Positions 43,958 through 51,929 of a stretch of 64,000 nt of DNA are shown piece after piece; positions within the stretch are counted from its first letter, which is position 1, and the number at the start of each line of letters is the position of its first letter. The notes under the pieces were generated by a model. The model was given only the letters and a program-made list of their open reading frames with translations, had not been told where the DNA came from and searched no databases. Position numbers and translations under genes: made by a program. The DNA is from an uncultured Eubacteriales bacterium (GTDB lineage: Bacteria; Bacillota; Clostridia; Oscillospirales; CAG-272), in NCBI GenBank assembly GCA_934486825.1, contig CAKSQF010000012.1, positions 16,001-80,000 on the forward strand, given 5' to 3'.

Positions 43958-45391
43958 ATGAAAAAAACACTATCGGTTATTCTTTCGCTGGTAATGGCGT
44001 TCACGGCAATCTGCGCCGTCGCCGCCTTGCCTTCATTCGCCGCCGACGGCAACGGATACAAAAACAAATACAGAGATCGGGCAACTTGGTCCAGTCCGTT
44101 TTACGGTCGCTGGTCATTCAACGCAGGTCCGATCACCGCCTACGTCGAAAAAAGCGAAATAGACAAATTTGCGGGCGAAGGCGGCATCGGCGCTTACAGC
44201 TCGCGTCCCAAGGAGCTGCCTGTCGTATATCTGCTGATAAAGCATTTCGGAATCAGCAAGGAACAGTTCACGACGGCTGTCAGAAACGGCGCAAAGGATT
44301 ATCTCCTTCTCGACGAAGACAAGGAGTTTGACTTTTATTCAAACTGCTCCTTCACCGACGAAATGATCGAAATCCTCTATTCGGGTGACGAGGATCTCAT
44401 AAAACAGACGCTTCACCGCCCGACGGTCTTCTACTACAAAGGACAGCTCTACACATTCAAGGAGCTTCGTTCCGTCGAATACACCCCGACCGCAACACTC
44501 CGGGAAATGCAGAAAAGCGGCGGGCTTGACGATTATCTGCACACCCTTTTCGTCGCGGCAGCCTTAGGCGGAAGCAGGGGGAACGTAAAGTTTTACAGAC
44601 TTTTCGATGACAGAGCTTTCGATCGGTACTACGACTTTTTCGGCAACAGCTGCGACGAGACATTTGATTATATAACGCAGATCTACAAACGTCTCGGTCA
44701 GGAGCCTCCCTTCGATATGACCGTATCCCCCGACTACGGAAACACATACGACATGACCGAAAAGACAGACATTGAATTTTCCGCATACCGCCGTTTTTAC
44801 GACCTGTGGTCGGTAAACATCGGTCCGGTCATGGCATGTCTCGGGATAGACAGTCCGGAAAGATTCCTGTCACCGGAGTATGCCTACACCCCGGAATCGG
44901 AGGCACAGCTTCCGCTTGTGTATCAGCTTATAAAACGTTTCAAAATCAGCAAAGACCGCTTTAAAAAAGCGGTCAGGAGCGGCTCCAAAAAATATGTTCT
45001 CGAAGACGGCACAAAAGCGGATCCCGCTTCAAGCTGCACCTTCACCGACGAAATAATCGAAATTCTCTATTCGGGTGACGAGGATCTTATAAAGCGGACG
45101 CTCCACCGCCCGACAGTCTTTTATTACAAAGGACAGCTCTACACCTTCGGTGAACTGATGCATTACAGCCTGCCGCTCGGAGAGATGCAGAAAAACGGCG
45201 GACTTGACGATTATCTGCAAACGGTCTTTCTCACAAGCAGGCTTGCCGACAGCTACGGCGGGCTTGACGGCTATGGCGACATTTACTTTCATAACTACGA
45301 CTGCTACCGCAAAAACGATGTTGTCGCATGCATAAAGGACATTTACGAACGTCTCGGACAAAAGCCTCCGTTTGAAACGGATCCGAAATAA
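43958..45391 (+). CDS. Exported protein with two copies of an unrecognised repeat domain
   Basis: A 477-residue secreted protein. Residues 1-28 are a signal peptide ending in PSFA. Two copies of a domain of about 200 residues follow (about 44-265 and 285-477). Each has the order LWSVNIGP, LPLVYQLIK, FTDEIIEILYSGDEDLIK, HRPTVFYYKGQLYTF, GGLDDYL and RLGQ-PPF. The copies are very similar at DNA level near 44350-44460 and 45045-45150, so the duplication looks recent. Function unknown. AAAGGAG lies before the ATG. The next two genes are relatives. Confidence 0.8.
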   Translation: MKKTLSVILSLVMAFTAICAVAALPSFAADGNGYKNKYRDRATWSSPFYGRWSFNAGPITAYVEKSEIDKFAGEGGIGAYSSRPKELPVVYLLIKHFGISKEQFTTAVRNGAKDYLLLDEDKEFDFYSNCSFTDEMIEILYSGDEDLIKQTLHRPTVFYYKGQLYTFKELRSVEYTPTATLREMQKSGGLDDYLHTLFVAAALGGSRGNVKFYRLFDDRAFDRYYDFFGNSCDETFDYITQIYKRLGQEPPFDMTVSPDYGNTYDMTEKTDIEFSAYRRFYDLWSVNIGPVMACLGIDSPERFLSPEYAYTPESEAQLPLVYQLIKRFKISKDRFKKAVRSGSKKYVLEDGTKADPASSCTFTDEIIEILYSGDEDLIKRTLHRPTVFYYKGQLYTFGELMHYSLPLGEMQKNGGLDDYLQTVFLTSRLADSYGGLDGYGDIYFHNYDCYRKNDVVACIKDIYERLGQKPPFETDPK

Positions 45392-45417
45392 CAAAAAGGA
45401 GGGCAAACAGACAGGAA

Positions 45418-46194
45418 ATGAAAAAGATCATATCGGTTTTTCTCTCGCTTGCAACGACGCTCGGCACGGCAATGCTGTTATGCTTCTCCGTACCGACGGT
45501 AACGGCGTTTGATTATACCAAGAGCGAATGCCCGTACAATCACATAGTAAACGACTGCCTCGGCTATTACGGGCTGTGGTCGGTCAGTGCGGGACCCGTA
45601 TACCGATATGTCGGAAAATCGGAAACGGACAAATTCGCAATAAGCTATTACGACAATTACCCGTACAGCGATCTGCCGCTTGTCTACCTTATGATAAAAA
45701 AATTCGGCATATCGAAGGAGAAATTCACAGCAGCATGCGAGGAGGGCAAAAAGACCCTCCGACCGTCCGACAGCGAAGTCTCCGATGATTATTACGAAAA
45801 CTGCATATTTACCTCCGAGATCATAGAAATACTCTACTCGGGCGACGAAAATCTCATAAGAAAAACGCTCCACCGCCCGGAAGTATTTTATTTCGACGGC
45901 AGACTTTACACGCTCGGCAAGCTTGCCGGTCTGTCTGCCGAAACGCTCGGAAAAATGCGGGAAAACGGCGACCTGGACGAATATCTGCGCGACAGCTTCA
46001 TTATGTCGGTACTGCTCAGGCGCTACGACGGCGGGGACATGTACACCAAAAAAACACTGTCCTTCTGCAATTTCGCCGGAAAATCCTACGATCCGGTCGA
46101 TTCGACCGTTAAATCAATATACCAAAAGCTCGGGCAGGAGCCGCCGTTCGATCTGACGGCGACCGCGAAGCCCTACGACATTTATACAAATTAA
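45418..46194 (+). CDS. Exported protein with one copy of the same repeat domain
   Basis: A 258-residue secreted relative of the preceding gene. A signal peptide (about 1-30) is followed by one domain with LWSVSAGPV, LPLVYLMIKKFGISKEKF, FTSEIIEILYSGDENLI, HRPEVFYFDGRLYTL and KLGQEPPFD. It carries no transmembrane helix after the signal and no lipobox. AGGAGG lies about 18 bases upstream and GGAA directly before the ATG. The 26-base gap to the previous gene implies one transcript. Confidence 0.8.
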   Translation: MKKIISVFLSLATTLGTAMLLCFSVPTVTAFDYTKSECPYNHIVNDCLGYYGLWSVSAGPVYRYVGKSETDKFAISYYDNYPYSDLPLVYLMIKKFGISKEKFTAACEEGKKTLRPSDSEVSDDYYENCIFTSEIIEILYSGDENLIRKTLHRPEVFYFDGRLYTLGKLAGLSAETLGKMRENGDLDEYLRDSFIMSVLLRRYDGGDMYTKKTLSFCNFAGKSYDPVDSTVKSIYQKLGQEPPFDLTATAKPYDIYTN

Positions 46195-46214
46195 AGAAGT
46201 AAGGAGATTCAATC

Positions 46215-47141
46215 ATGAAAAGAACAATATCTGCTTTCCTCGCCATAATATTTACAGTCATTTTCGCCGCAACAATGGCGGTTTCCTGCAACAGAACCGA
46301 CGCCGGTTCAACGACAGCCGGCAATACTGCCGACACTTCCGCAAGCATCGGAACGACAGCCGCTCCTTCGACAACGGTCAACCCGACAACGACACTGCCG
46401 ACCACCTCAAAGGACCCGGCATCCTCCACTACGGCAAGAACCGGCTTTGTTGAGCCGGAGGGCACGCCCGATCCGATCGCAGAGCTTGACCCGATCTTCA
46501 CCGTCCCCGCAAAGCGCCCGCCGAACACACTGCGCAATGCGGAAGAGCTTCGCCGCCGCTATCCCGACTATCTCTACGATTACACCGTTTTCAACAAATA
46601 TGTGGGCAAATGGAAGGTTCACAACATAGTCAGCGAATACATAAAAAGAGACGACTACGATCAGCTTCCGATCGCCTACATAATCATACAGGACCTTCTC
46701 AAAAACCCGACACAGGACGCACTCGACTACATAAAGCAGTGCAGAGAGAACCCCGACTGCGGTGAATCGGAGCTCTGGCTGATGAATCAGTATGTGAACA
46801 TCATAATCAGCCGCTCGGTATCCGAGATCAGTTACAGCTCCAAAAATTACAGCTCGTACGGCTCAAGCCCGACCGATCTGCTCTATCTGCAGATGTACGG
46901 CATCGAAGGATATGAAAATCTGCTCAAAAAGCAGCTGAAATCGGTTACAACCTACTATTACGACGGCGAGCTTTACACGATATACGATCTGAACGACGAA
47001 AAGGTCGTCAGCGCGGAGCTTCTCGGCGAAATGGTCTCGAAGGGCATGCTTGAGGACTACATCAGAACGATGGAAAAGCTCGAAAGAGGGATCGACGTCA
47101 AAAAACTCGTATCGGCAGTCAAAACACGTGCCGGACTGTAA
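46215..47141 (+). CDS. Lipoprotein carrying a diverged copy of the same repeat domain
   Basis: A 308-residue lipoprotein. The lipobox is AVSC at about residues 21-24, then a Thr/Ser-rich linker (about 25-75). The folded part retains the family layout in weaker form: YVGKWKVHNIVSEY, LPIAYIIIQ, IIISRSVSEI and TTYYYDGELYTIYDL near residue 250. It is thus the membrane-attached member of a three-gene family whose other two products are released. AAGGAG precedes the ATG and a terminator follows the stop. Confidence 0.78.
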   Translation: MKRTISAFLAIIFTVIFAATMAVSCNRTDAGSTTAGNTADTSASIGTTAAPSTTVNPTTTLPTTSKDPASSTTARTGFVEPEGTPDPIAELDPIFTVPAKRPPNTLRNAEELRRRYPDYLYDYTVFNKYVGKWKVHNIVSEYIKRDDYDQLPIAYIIIQDLLKNPTQDALDYIKQCRENPDCGESELWLMNQYVNIIISRSVSEISYSSKNYSSYGSSPTDLLYLQMYGIEGYENLLKKQLKSVTTYYYDGELYTIYDLNDEKVVSAELLGEMVSKGMLEDYIRTMEKLERGIDVKKLVSAVKTRAGL

Positions 47142-47154
47142 AAAACAAATCCCC

Positions 47155-47180
47155 AAAAAGCCGACTTCGGTCGGCTTTTA
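47155..47180 (+). terminator. Terminator after the three-gene exported family
   Basis: AAAAAGCCGAC and GTCGGCTTTT close on a TTCG tetraloop. Confidence 0.92.
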
Positions 47181-47188
47181 TTTTATTC

Positions 47189-47217
47189 TTGACAGAAAGA
47201 TTGCATTGTGCTAAAAT
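47189..47217 (+). promoter_or_regulatory. Promoter of the hydroxyacid dehydrogenase gene
   Basis: TTGACA at 47189-47194, a 17-base spacer and TAAAAT at 47212-47217. Confidence 0.8.
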
Positions 47218-47252
47218 ATAGCCACAAATCACGAAAGGTCGGACAAACAGCA

Positions 47253-48221
47253 ATGATCCCGGATAAAAAGAAACCGAAAATAGTCTTTACCGATGCGGCG
47301 ACCGTATCGCAGGACGACATTTCGCTCGATCCGATAAGAAAACTCGGCGAGCTTGTCTGCTACAAATCAACCTCTCCGGAGTTGCTCGGAGAACGGATCG
47401 CCGATGCCGATATAGTTCTCTGCAACAAAACAAAAATCGGAAAAGCGGACATGGAAGCCGCACCGCGGCTCTCATGCATTGCACTGTTTGCGACCGGCTA
47501 CAACAACATCGACACCGTCGCCGCGGCAGAGCGCGGAATTGCCGTCTGCAATGCGGGAAGCTATTCGACAAACGCGGTCGCACAGCACACCTTTGCGCTC
47601 CTGCTTGAGCTTTGTTCAAGAGTCGGCGGCTACAACGACTTTGTAAGAGAGGGCGGCTGGAAAAGCAGTTCGCTGTTCTCGGTATTCCGTTACCCGATGA
47701 CCGAACTTCACGGCAAAACCTTCGGCATTGTCGGACTCGGTTCAATAGGCTGTGCGGTCGCAAGGATCGCCGCAGCCTTCGGCATGAAGGTGATCGCATA
47801 CACGAGAACGTCGAAAAACATCGACGGCGTGACTCTTGTCGGGTTTGACGAACTGCTCGCCGAAGCGGATGTTATAAGCGTACACTGTCCGCTGACTCCC
47901 GAAACAAAGGAACTGTTCGGCGAAAAGGAATTTACCGCGATGAAGGAGTCGGCGTTTTTCATAAACACCTCGCGCGGCGGAGTCGTGAACGAGACCTCTC
48001 TCGCAAAAGCGATCGACTCGGGCATGATCGCGGGCGCGGCGCTCGACGTACTTTGCAACGAGCCGCAAAGTCCCGATTGTCCGCTTGTCGCGGGAGATCG
48101 GCTTATAATTACTCCGCACGTCGCATGGACACCGCTCGAAACAAGGCAGCGCCTTGTCGGAACGGTTGCCGGAAACATCGCAAATTTCCTTGCGGGACAT
48201 CCGACAAACAAGGTAAACTGA
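47253..48221 (+). CDS. D-isomer-specific 2-hydroxyacid dehydrogenase
   Basis: A 322-residue NAD-dependent dehydrogenase of the D-lactate/glycerate/phosphoglycerate family. The nucleotide-binding fold has GIVGLGSIGCAVA near residue 150. The catalytic triad lies in the usual blocks: Arg in INTSRGGVVNE, Glu after it, and His in ITPHVAWTPLE. Which hydroxyacid it uses cannot be told. ATG 47253 is chosen since GAAAGG precedes it and upstream residues do not fit the family. Hsp33 follows 23 bases on. Confidence 0.9.
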   Translation: MIPDKKKPKIVFTDAATVSQDDISLDPIRKLGELVCYKSTSPELLGERIADADIVLCNKTKIGKADMEAAPRLSCIALFATGYNNIDTVAAAERGIAVCNAGSYSTNAVAQHTFALLLELCSRVGGYNDFVREGGWKSSSLFSVFRYPMTELHGKTFGIVGLGSIGCAVARIAAAFGMKVIAYTRTSKNIDGVTLVGFDELLAEADVISVHCPLTPETKELFGEKEFTAMKESAFFINTSRGGVVNETSLAKAIDSGMIAGAALDVLCNEPQSPDCPLVAGDRLIITPHVAWTPLETRQRLVGTVAGNIANFLAGHPTNKVN

Positions 48222-48244
48222 TAAAGAAGGAAGGATATGATATT

Positions 48245-49180
48245 ATGTCGAAAATTCTGCGTGCAATGACGACCGACGGGTCGGCACAGATAATTATGAT
48301 AAATTCAACCGATACGGTAAAAGAGGCTGTGCGCATACATCACACAAGTCCGACCGCGACTGCGGCTTTTTCAAGGGTGCTTACCGCCGCATCGCTTATG
48401 GGCTCAACACTTAAGGACAAGGGCAACACTCTGACGCTCAGCATACGCGGAAACGGTCGCAACGGTCACATACTTGCGGTCGCGGACTACATGGGCAATG
48501 TCAAGGGCTATATCGAAAATCCCGAGCTTGACAGTCCGCGCAAGCCGGACGGAAGAATCGACGTTGCGGGTGCGATCGGCAAGGGAACGCTGAATGTCGT
48601 GCGCGATACGGGCGAAAAAGAACCGTATGTCGGCGTTATCGACATGCCGTCGGGCGAGATCGCCGAGGATATAACCCATTACTACGGCGATTCGGAACAG
48701 ATACCGTCGGTCTGTGCGCTCGGCGAAATAATCACCCCCGAGGGCGGACTTGAAGCCGCAGGCGGATTTTTGCTTATGCTTCTCCCTATGGCTGACGACG
48801 GGGTAGTCAAAAAGATCGAGGACAATGTATCAAAGCTTGACGGAATGTCGGCTCTCCTTGCAAAGGGACTGTCGAACAAAGGAATTGCAGAGCTTGTCCT
48901 TGAAGGCATACCCTTTGACGTTTTCGACGAATACGAAGTCGGATTTTCCTGCGACTGTTCGAGAGAGAGGATGGGCAATGCCCTGCTGACGCTTAACCCT
49001 GTCGATCTTTACAATATACTTGTTAAAGACGGAGCGATAGAGGTCGGATGCCAGTTCTGCAGGAAGACGTTTTCGTTCACGGGTTCGGACATCGAAAAGA
49101 TAAGGATAGCAAAAGGACTTGCAAAGCCGAGAAAGAACACCGGAAGCACCGATGAAAAGGCTGAGAAAAAGGAAGACTGA
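48245..49180 (+). CDS. hslO: Redox-regulated chaperone Hsp33
   Basis: A 311-residue chaperone activated by oxidation. The N-terminal substrate domain has SIRGNGRNGHILAVADYMGNV-type sequence (quoted in part, GNVKGYIENP). The C-terminal zinc switch holds the four cysteines as C-D-C in FSCDCSRER and C-x-x-C in VGCQFCRKTF, the Hsp33 pattern. AAGGAAGG precedes the ATG at 48245; longer in-frame extensions overlap the dehydrogenase gene and lack a ribosome site. Confidence 0.95.
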   Translation: MSKILRAMTTDGSAQIIMINSTDTVKEAVRIHHTSPTATAAFSRVLTAASLMGSTLKDKGNTLTLSIRGNGRNGHILAVADYMGNVKGYIENPELDSPRKPDGRIDVAGAIGKGTLNVVRDTGEKEPYVGVIDMPSGEIAEDITHYYGDSEQIPSVCALGEIITPEGGLEAAGGFLLMLLPMADDGVVKKIEDNVSKLDGMSALLAKGLSNKGIAELVLEGIPFDVFDEYEVGFSCDCSRERMGNALLTLNPVDLYNILVKDGAIEVGCQFCRKTFSFTGSDIEKIRIAKGLAKPRKNTGSTDEKAEKKED

Positions 49181-49273
49181 ACACACATCCGGACAAAAAA
49201 GCGACGAAAAAAGGTGCCGCTTTTGCGCCCCATGAAAATTTTTATAATTTTTTTGATTTTTTCAAAAAAACTA

Positions 49274-49302
49274 TTGACAAATAAAAGGTGCTATGATATA
49301 AT
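49274..49302 (+). promoter_or_regulatory. Promoter of the five-tRNA operon
   Basis: TTGACA at 49274-49279, a 17-base spacer and TATAAT at 49297-49302: a perfect consensus. Confidence 0.9.
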
Positions 49303-49337
49303 TACATCCGCCGCGATAAGTAAATCGCGGGCGGTAT

Positions 49338-49413
49338 GGAAGTTTAGCTCAGCTGGGAGAGCATCTGCCCTACAAGCAGAGGGTCATAGGTTCGAGCCCT
49401 ATAACTTCCACCA
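49338..49413 (+). tRNA. tRNA-Val (anticodon UAC)
   Basis: Acceptor GGAAGTT/AACTTCC, D arm GCTC/GAGC, anticodon stem TCTGC/GCAGA and T stem ATAGG/CCTAT all pair; CCA is encoded. The seven-base loop is CCTACAA, so position 33 is C where U is almost universal. Confidence 0.95.
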
Positions 49414-49439
49414 ACAGTTCCGGCAATAGTCGGAGCTTT

Positions 49440-49516
49440 GGCCTGGTAGCTCAGTTGGTTAGAGCGCTAGCCTGTCACGCTAGAGGTCGTGGGTTCGAGC
49501 CCCATCCGGGTCGCCA
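49440..49516 (+). tRNA. tRNA-Asp (anticodon GUC)
   Basis: Acceptor GGCCTGG pairs with CCGGGTC with two G-U pairs. Anticodon stem CTAGC/GCTAG encloses CTGTCAC. CCA is encoded. A 10-bp hairpin (CGACCGACGC, 49518-49541) separates it from the next tRNA. Confidence 0.95.
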
Positions 49517-49547
49517 ACGACCGACGCAGAAGCGTCGGTCGCTATTT

Positions 49548-49623
49548 GCCTCTGTAGCTCAGTTGGTAGAGCGAGGGACTGAAAATCCCTGTGTCGTTGG
49601 TTCGATTCCGACCGGAGGCACCA
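49548..49623 (+). tRNA. tRNA-Phe (anticodon GAA)
   Basis: Acceptor GCCTCTG/CGGAGGC, anticodon stem AGGGA/TCCCT enclosing CTGAAAA, T loop TTCGATT, encoded CCA. Confidence 0.96.
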
Positions 49624-49631
49624 ATCCCGAG

Positions 49632-49674
49632 AGGGGTTGATGAGGACTTTGGACACGAGTCCGACAACCCGCCG
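49632..49674 (+). other. Structured spacer between tRNA-Phe and tRNA-Gly
   Basis: GGGTTG and CAACCC form an outer stem and GGACT and AGTCC an inner one, separated by an asymmetric internal loop ATGA/GA. It may guide processing of the tRNA precursor. Confidence 0.45.
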
Positions 49675-49697
49675 AAAGTTGTAAAATATCGGCATCC

Positions 49698-49773
49698 GCG
49701 GATTTAGCTCATTTGGTAGAGCGCCACCTTGCCAAGGTGGAGGTGGCGGGTTCGAGCCCCGTAATCCGCTCCA
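49698..49773 (+). tRNA. tRNA-Gly (anticodon GCC)
   Basis: Acceptor GCGGATT/AATCCGC, anticodon stem CCACC/GGTGG enclosing TTGCCAA, T loop TTCGAGC, encoded CCA. Confidence 0.96.
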
Positions 49774-49790
49774 AAAAAGGAAGTCCATGG

Positions 49791-49837
49791 CAAAGGCGCA
49801 GGAAGAGAAAGCCGTACTGAGCCGTGGATTTTTTCAT
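49791..49837 (+). terminator. Possible terminator or processing hairpin within the tRNA operon
   Basis: TCCATGGC and GCCGTGGA pair around a 30-base loop and are followed by six T. Since tRNA-Cys follows without a clear promoter, any termination is probably partial. Confidence 0.4.
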
Positions 49838-49863
49838 AGAACGCCGTCGTAAAGACGGCGGAC

Positions 49864-49937
49864 GGCGCCATAGCCAAGCGGTAAGGCAGAGGTCTGCAAA
49901 ACCTTTATCCCCGGTCCGATTCCGGGTGGCGCCTCCA
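49864..49937 (+). tRNA. tRNA-Cys (anticodon GCA)
   Basis: Acceptor GGCGCCA/TGGCGCC, anticodon stem GAGGT/ACCTT enclosing CTGCAAA, encoded CCA. The T loop reads TCCGATT, with C where U55 (pseudouridine) is usual. Confidence 0.94.
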
Positions 49938-49942
49938 AAATA

Positions 49943-49968
49943 CAAAACACCCCTTGCGGGTGTTTTTG
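49943..49968 (+). terminator. Terminator of the tRNA operon
   Basis: CAAAACACCC and GGGTGTTTTTG close on CTTGC, with the T run in the right arm. Confidence 0.88.
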
Positions 49969-50036
49969 TGTTTTGGACCTGTTAAATATCGCCTTCGGTA
50001 TCAATCGGATATTTCACTTATTCTTTGCCGTTTCAC

Positions 50037-50065
50037 TTGACACAACAAAAAATATATGTTACACT
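50037..50065 (+). promoter_or_regulatory. Promoter of the DUF2500 gene
   Basis: TTGACA at 50037-50042, a 17-base spacer and TACACT at 50060-50065. A leader of about 110 bases without a recognisable element follows. Confidence 0.65.
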
Positions 50066-50179
50066 GACTGCGAAAGGCGGTGCCGCTGCGTTTGCCTGCC
50101 GATATTTGATATGGTTTATGATATAACTGTCACGCAGACAGTTCGGGTGCCGTTTTGTCATCCCCGGATCGGAGTTATT

Positions 50180-50521
50180 ATGTTCGGAATGTTTTACATA
50201 ATGTTTTATATAGTATTTTTTCTTGTAATCGCGGTATTTGTTTTTGTGTTTGTTAAAGGTATCGGCGAATGGATCGGCAATAACAACTCGCCGAGGTTAT
50301 CGGTAGAAGCGAAGATTGTGGACAAGAGAACGGCAACGCACCACCACAACGGCGCTCACTGTCACACTGCGCACTCTTATCACATCACATTTGAGGTCCG
50401 TAGCGGAGATCGCATGGAGCTTGCCGTACCGGAAAGCGAGTTCGGCTTGCTTATCGAAGGCGATGAAGGTATTCTGTCGTTTCAGGGAACACGCTATCTC
50501 GGATTTGAAAGAAAACACTGA
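50180..50521 (+). CDS. DUF2500-family membrane protein
   Basis: A 113-residue protein with one N-terminal transmembrane helix (about 6-28) and a beta-rich soluble domain. The block from VEAKIVDKRT through YHITFEVRSGDRMEL, SEFGLLIEGDEG and LSFQGTRYLGFER is the DUF2500 pattern. A His-rich patch (HHHNGAHCH) is near residue 58. Function unknown; related proteins are small envelope proteins. GGAG at 50171-50174 sets the ATG at 50180. The gene stands alone. Confidence 0.85.
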   Translation: MFGMFYIMFYIVFFLVIAVFVFVFVKGIGEWIGNNNSPRLSVEAKIVDKRTATHHHNGAHCHTAHSYHITFEVRSGDRMELAVPESEFGLLIEGDEGILSFQGTRYLGFERKH

Positions 50522-50560
50522 TCGTGTACATCGGCAGGCTACCGCCCCGGAAGCATATTT

Positions 50561-50596
50561 TTACGCCAAATCACTTTTTTCGGTGATTTGGCGTAA
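50561..50596 (+). terminator. Hairpin after the DUF2500 gene
   Basis: The 14-bp arms TTACGCCAAATCAC and complement flank a T-rich loop. The T run after the stem is interrupted (ATTCTTTT), so termination is likely but not certain. Confidence 0.55.
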
Positions 50597-50690
50597 ATTC
50601 TTTTCCGAAGGGCACAAACGCATGGTATTGCAGGCAGACACTTTGTCTGTATGCACGTCGGAGCGCATCCGACCGTCCTATATCATGCTG

Positions 50691-51929
50691 TTACCGCACC
50701 GACTCCGATTTTCTTTTTGCGAACCGATTCCAACGTCCGATGACCGATCCGCAGCAGACCGTACCGAAAAGCGCAATCAGCGCCCAGATGCCTGTTGTGA
50801 ACTCCCAGCCTCTTCTCTCCGAAATGGCGGCAAAGCCGTAGGAGGAGAGCGCACTGCCCACATAAGTGAAGGTGTTCAGAACACCGGAAATCGTCGAAAC
50901 CTTTCCGTATCCGGAAAAATACGCCGGAAGACGGCTTATCAACAGCATATTTACGCCATGCATACAGCCTGTTATCAGCATCATGCAGACGACCGACACA
51001 ACCGCACCCGTCTGACCGAGCAGACGCAGGATCACTCCCGACAGGCAGGCAAGTCCGAACAGCAGAGTCGAAGCGGTCAGATCGCTCCCGACCTTTTTCT
51101 GCAACAGCGAGGCGGCTGAAATACTTACGATGCCGAATATCGGAAGTACGACGGTTGTAAGAACGGACATGTCGGTCCCGAAACTGTAATTATCCGCAAT
51201 ATATGCCGGCATCCATGTCGTGATGCCGTCGCGCAGCATTCCCTGCAACACAATGCCGAGGATGATCGGAACAAGTCCGGTCGCATGTATAATATGACGC
51301 ACCCAGTGACCGGCCGCGACCCGTGCTGCGTCATCGTTTTTTTGTATTTTTGTCGGAGACTCACAGCGCTTTTCGGAAAAAATCCATACAAAAGCGACAC
51401 ATACACCGATCAGAGCGGGAACGAAGAACGCGCTCCTCCAACCGGATGCCGCTATGCATGCCGGCACCAGCAGATAAACAGCGATCGAACCCACAGATGC
51501 GGCGATTGACACAAGCAGGCTTGCCTTACGGTAATTTCCGTCGTCCAGATTTTCCGTCATTATACGGACAAGCGGCGGCCAGAGCATCGCCTGTGCAAAG
51601 CCGTTTATACACCACAATACCGTCATACCGATAATATCGGATAGAAAAACCATTCCGAAATTGCAGAGCGAGGTCGCGAAAATGCCGACGGCAATGACGA
51701 TCCGGGGAGAAAATCTGTCCCCGAGCCAGCCGCTGAAAAGCTGTCCCGCGCCGTAGGTGACAAACATCCCTGTCAGCGCACAGCTTCCGGTTTCCTTATC
51801 GATTCCCATATCGCGCACAATTTCCACAAGCGCCGCCGCATAATTATGCCGCGTCAGATAGCTTGTAAAATAGACCGCACAGCACAAAAAAATCAGCAGA
51901 CCCGACCGCTTCCTTACGGACCTTATCAT
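50691..51929 (-). CDS. MFS transporter, organophosphate:phosphate antiporter type (GlpT/UhpT-like)
   Basis: A 412-residue membrane protein with about 12 transmembrane helices. YFTSYLTRHNYAAAL in helix 1 and AGQLFSGWLGDRFSPR between helices 2 and 3 are typical of the OPA branch, which swaps inorganic phosphate for phosphorylated sugars or glycerol-phosphate. Its ATG overlaps the stop of the phosphodiesterase gene. Together with the DeoR-type regulator this suggests uptake of a phosphorylated compound. The substrate is not determined. Confidence 0.85.
   Translation of the reverse strand: MIRSVRKRSGLLIFLCCAVYFTSYLTRHNYAAALVEIVRDMGIDKETGSCALTGMFVTYGAGQLFSGWLGDRFSPRIVIAVGIFATSLCNFGMVFLSDIIGMTVLWCINGFAQAMLWPPLVRIMTENLDDGNYRKASLLVSIAASVGSIAVYLLVPACIAASGWRSAFFVPALIGVCVAFVWIFSEKRCESPTKIQKNDDAARVAAGHWVRHIIHATGLVPIILGIVLQGMLRDGITTWMPAYIADNYSFGTDMSVLTTVVLPIFGIVSISAASLLQKKVGSDLTASTLLFGLACLSGVILRLLGQTGAVVSVVCMMLITGCMHGVNMLLISRLPAYFSGYGKVSTISGVLNTFTYVGSALSSYGFAAISERRGWEFTTGIWALIALFGTVCCGSVIGRWNRFAKRKSESVR

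Noticed and set aside
49632..49674. Hammerhead-ribozyme-like TGATGAG core between tRNA genes
   Set aside because: The GATGA and stem II resemblance is there, but the GAAA of the catalytic core is missing and the strands pair directly instead, so it is only a hairpin.
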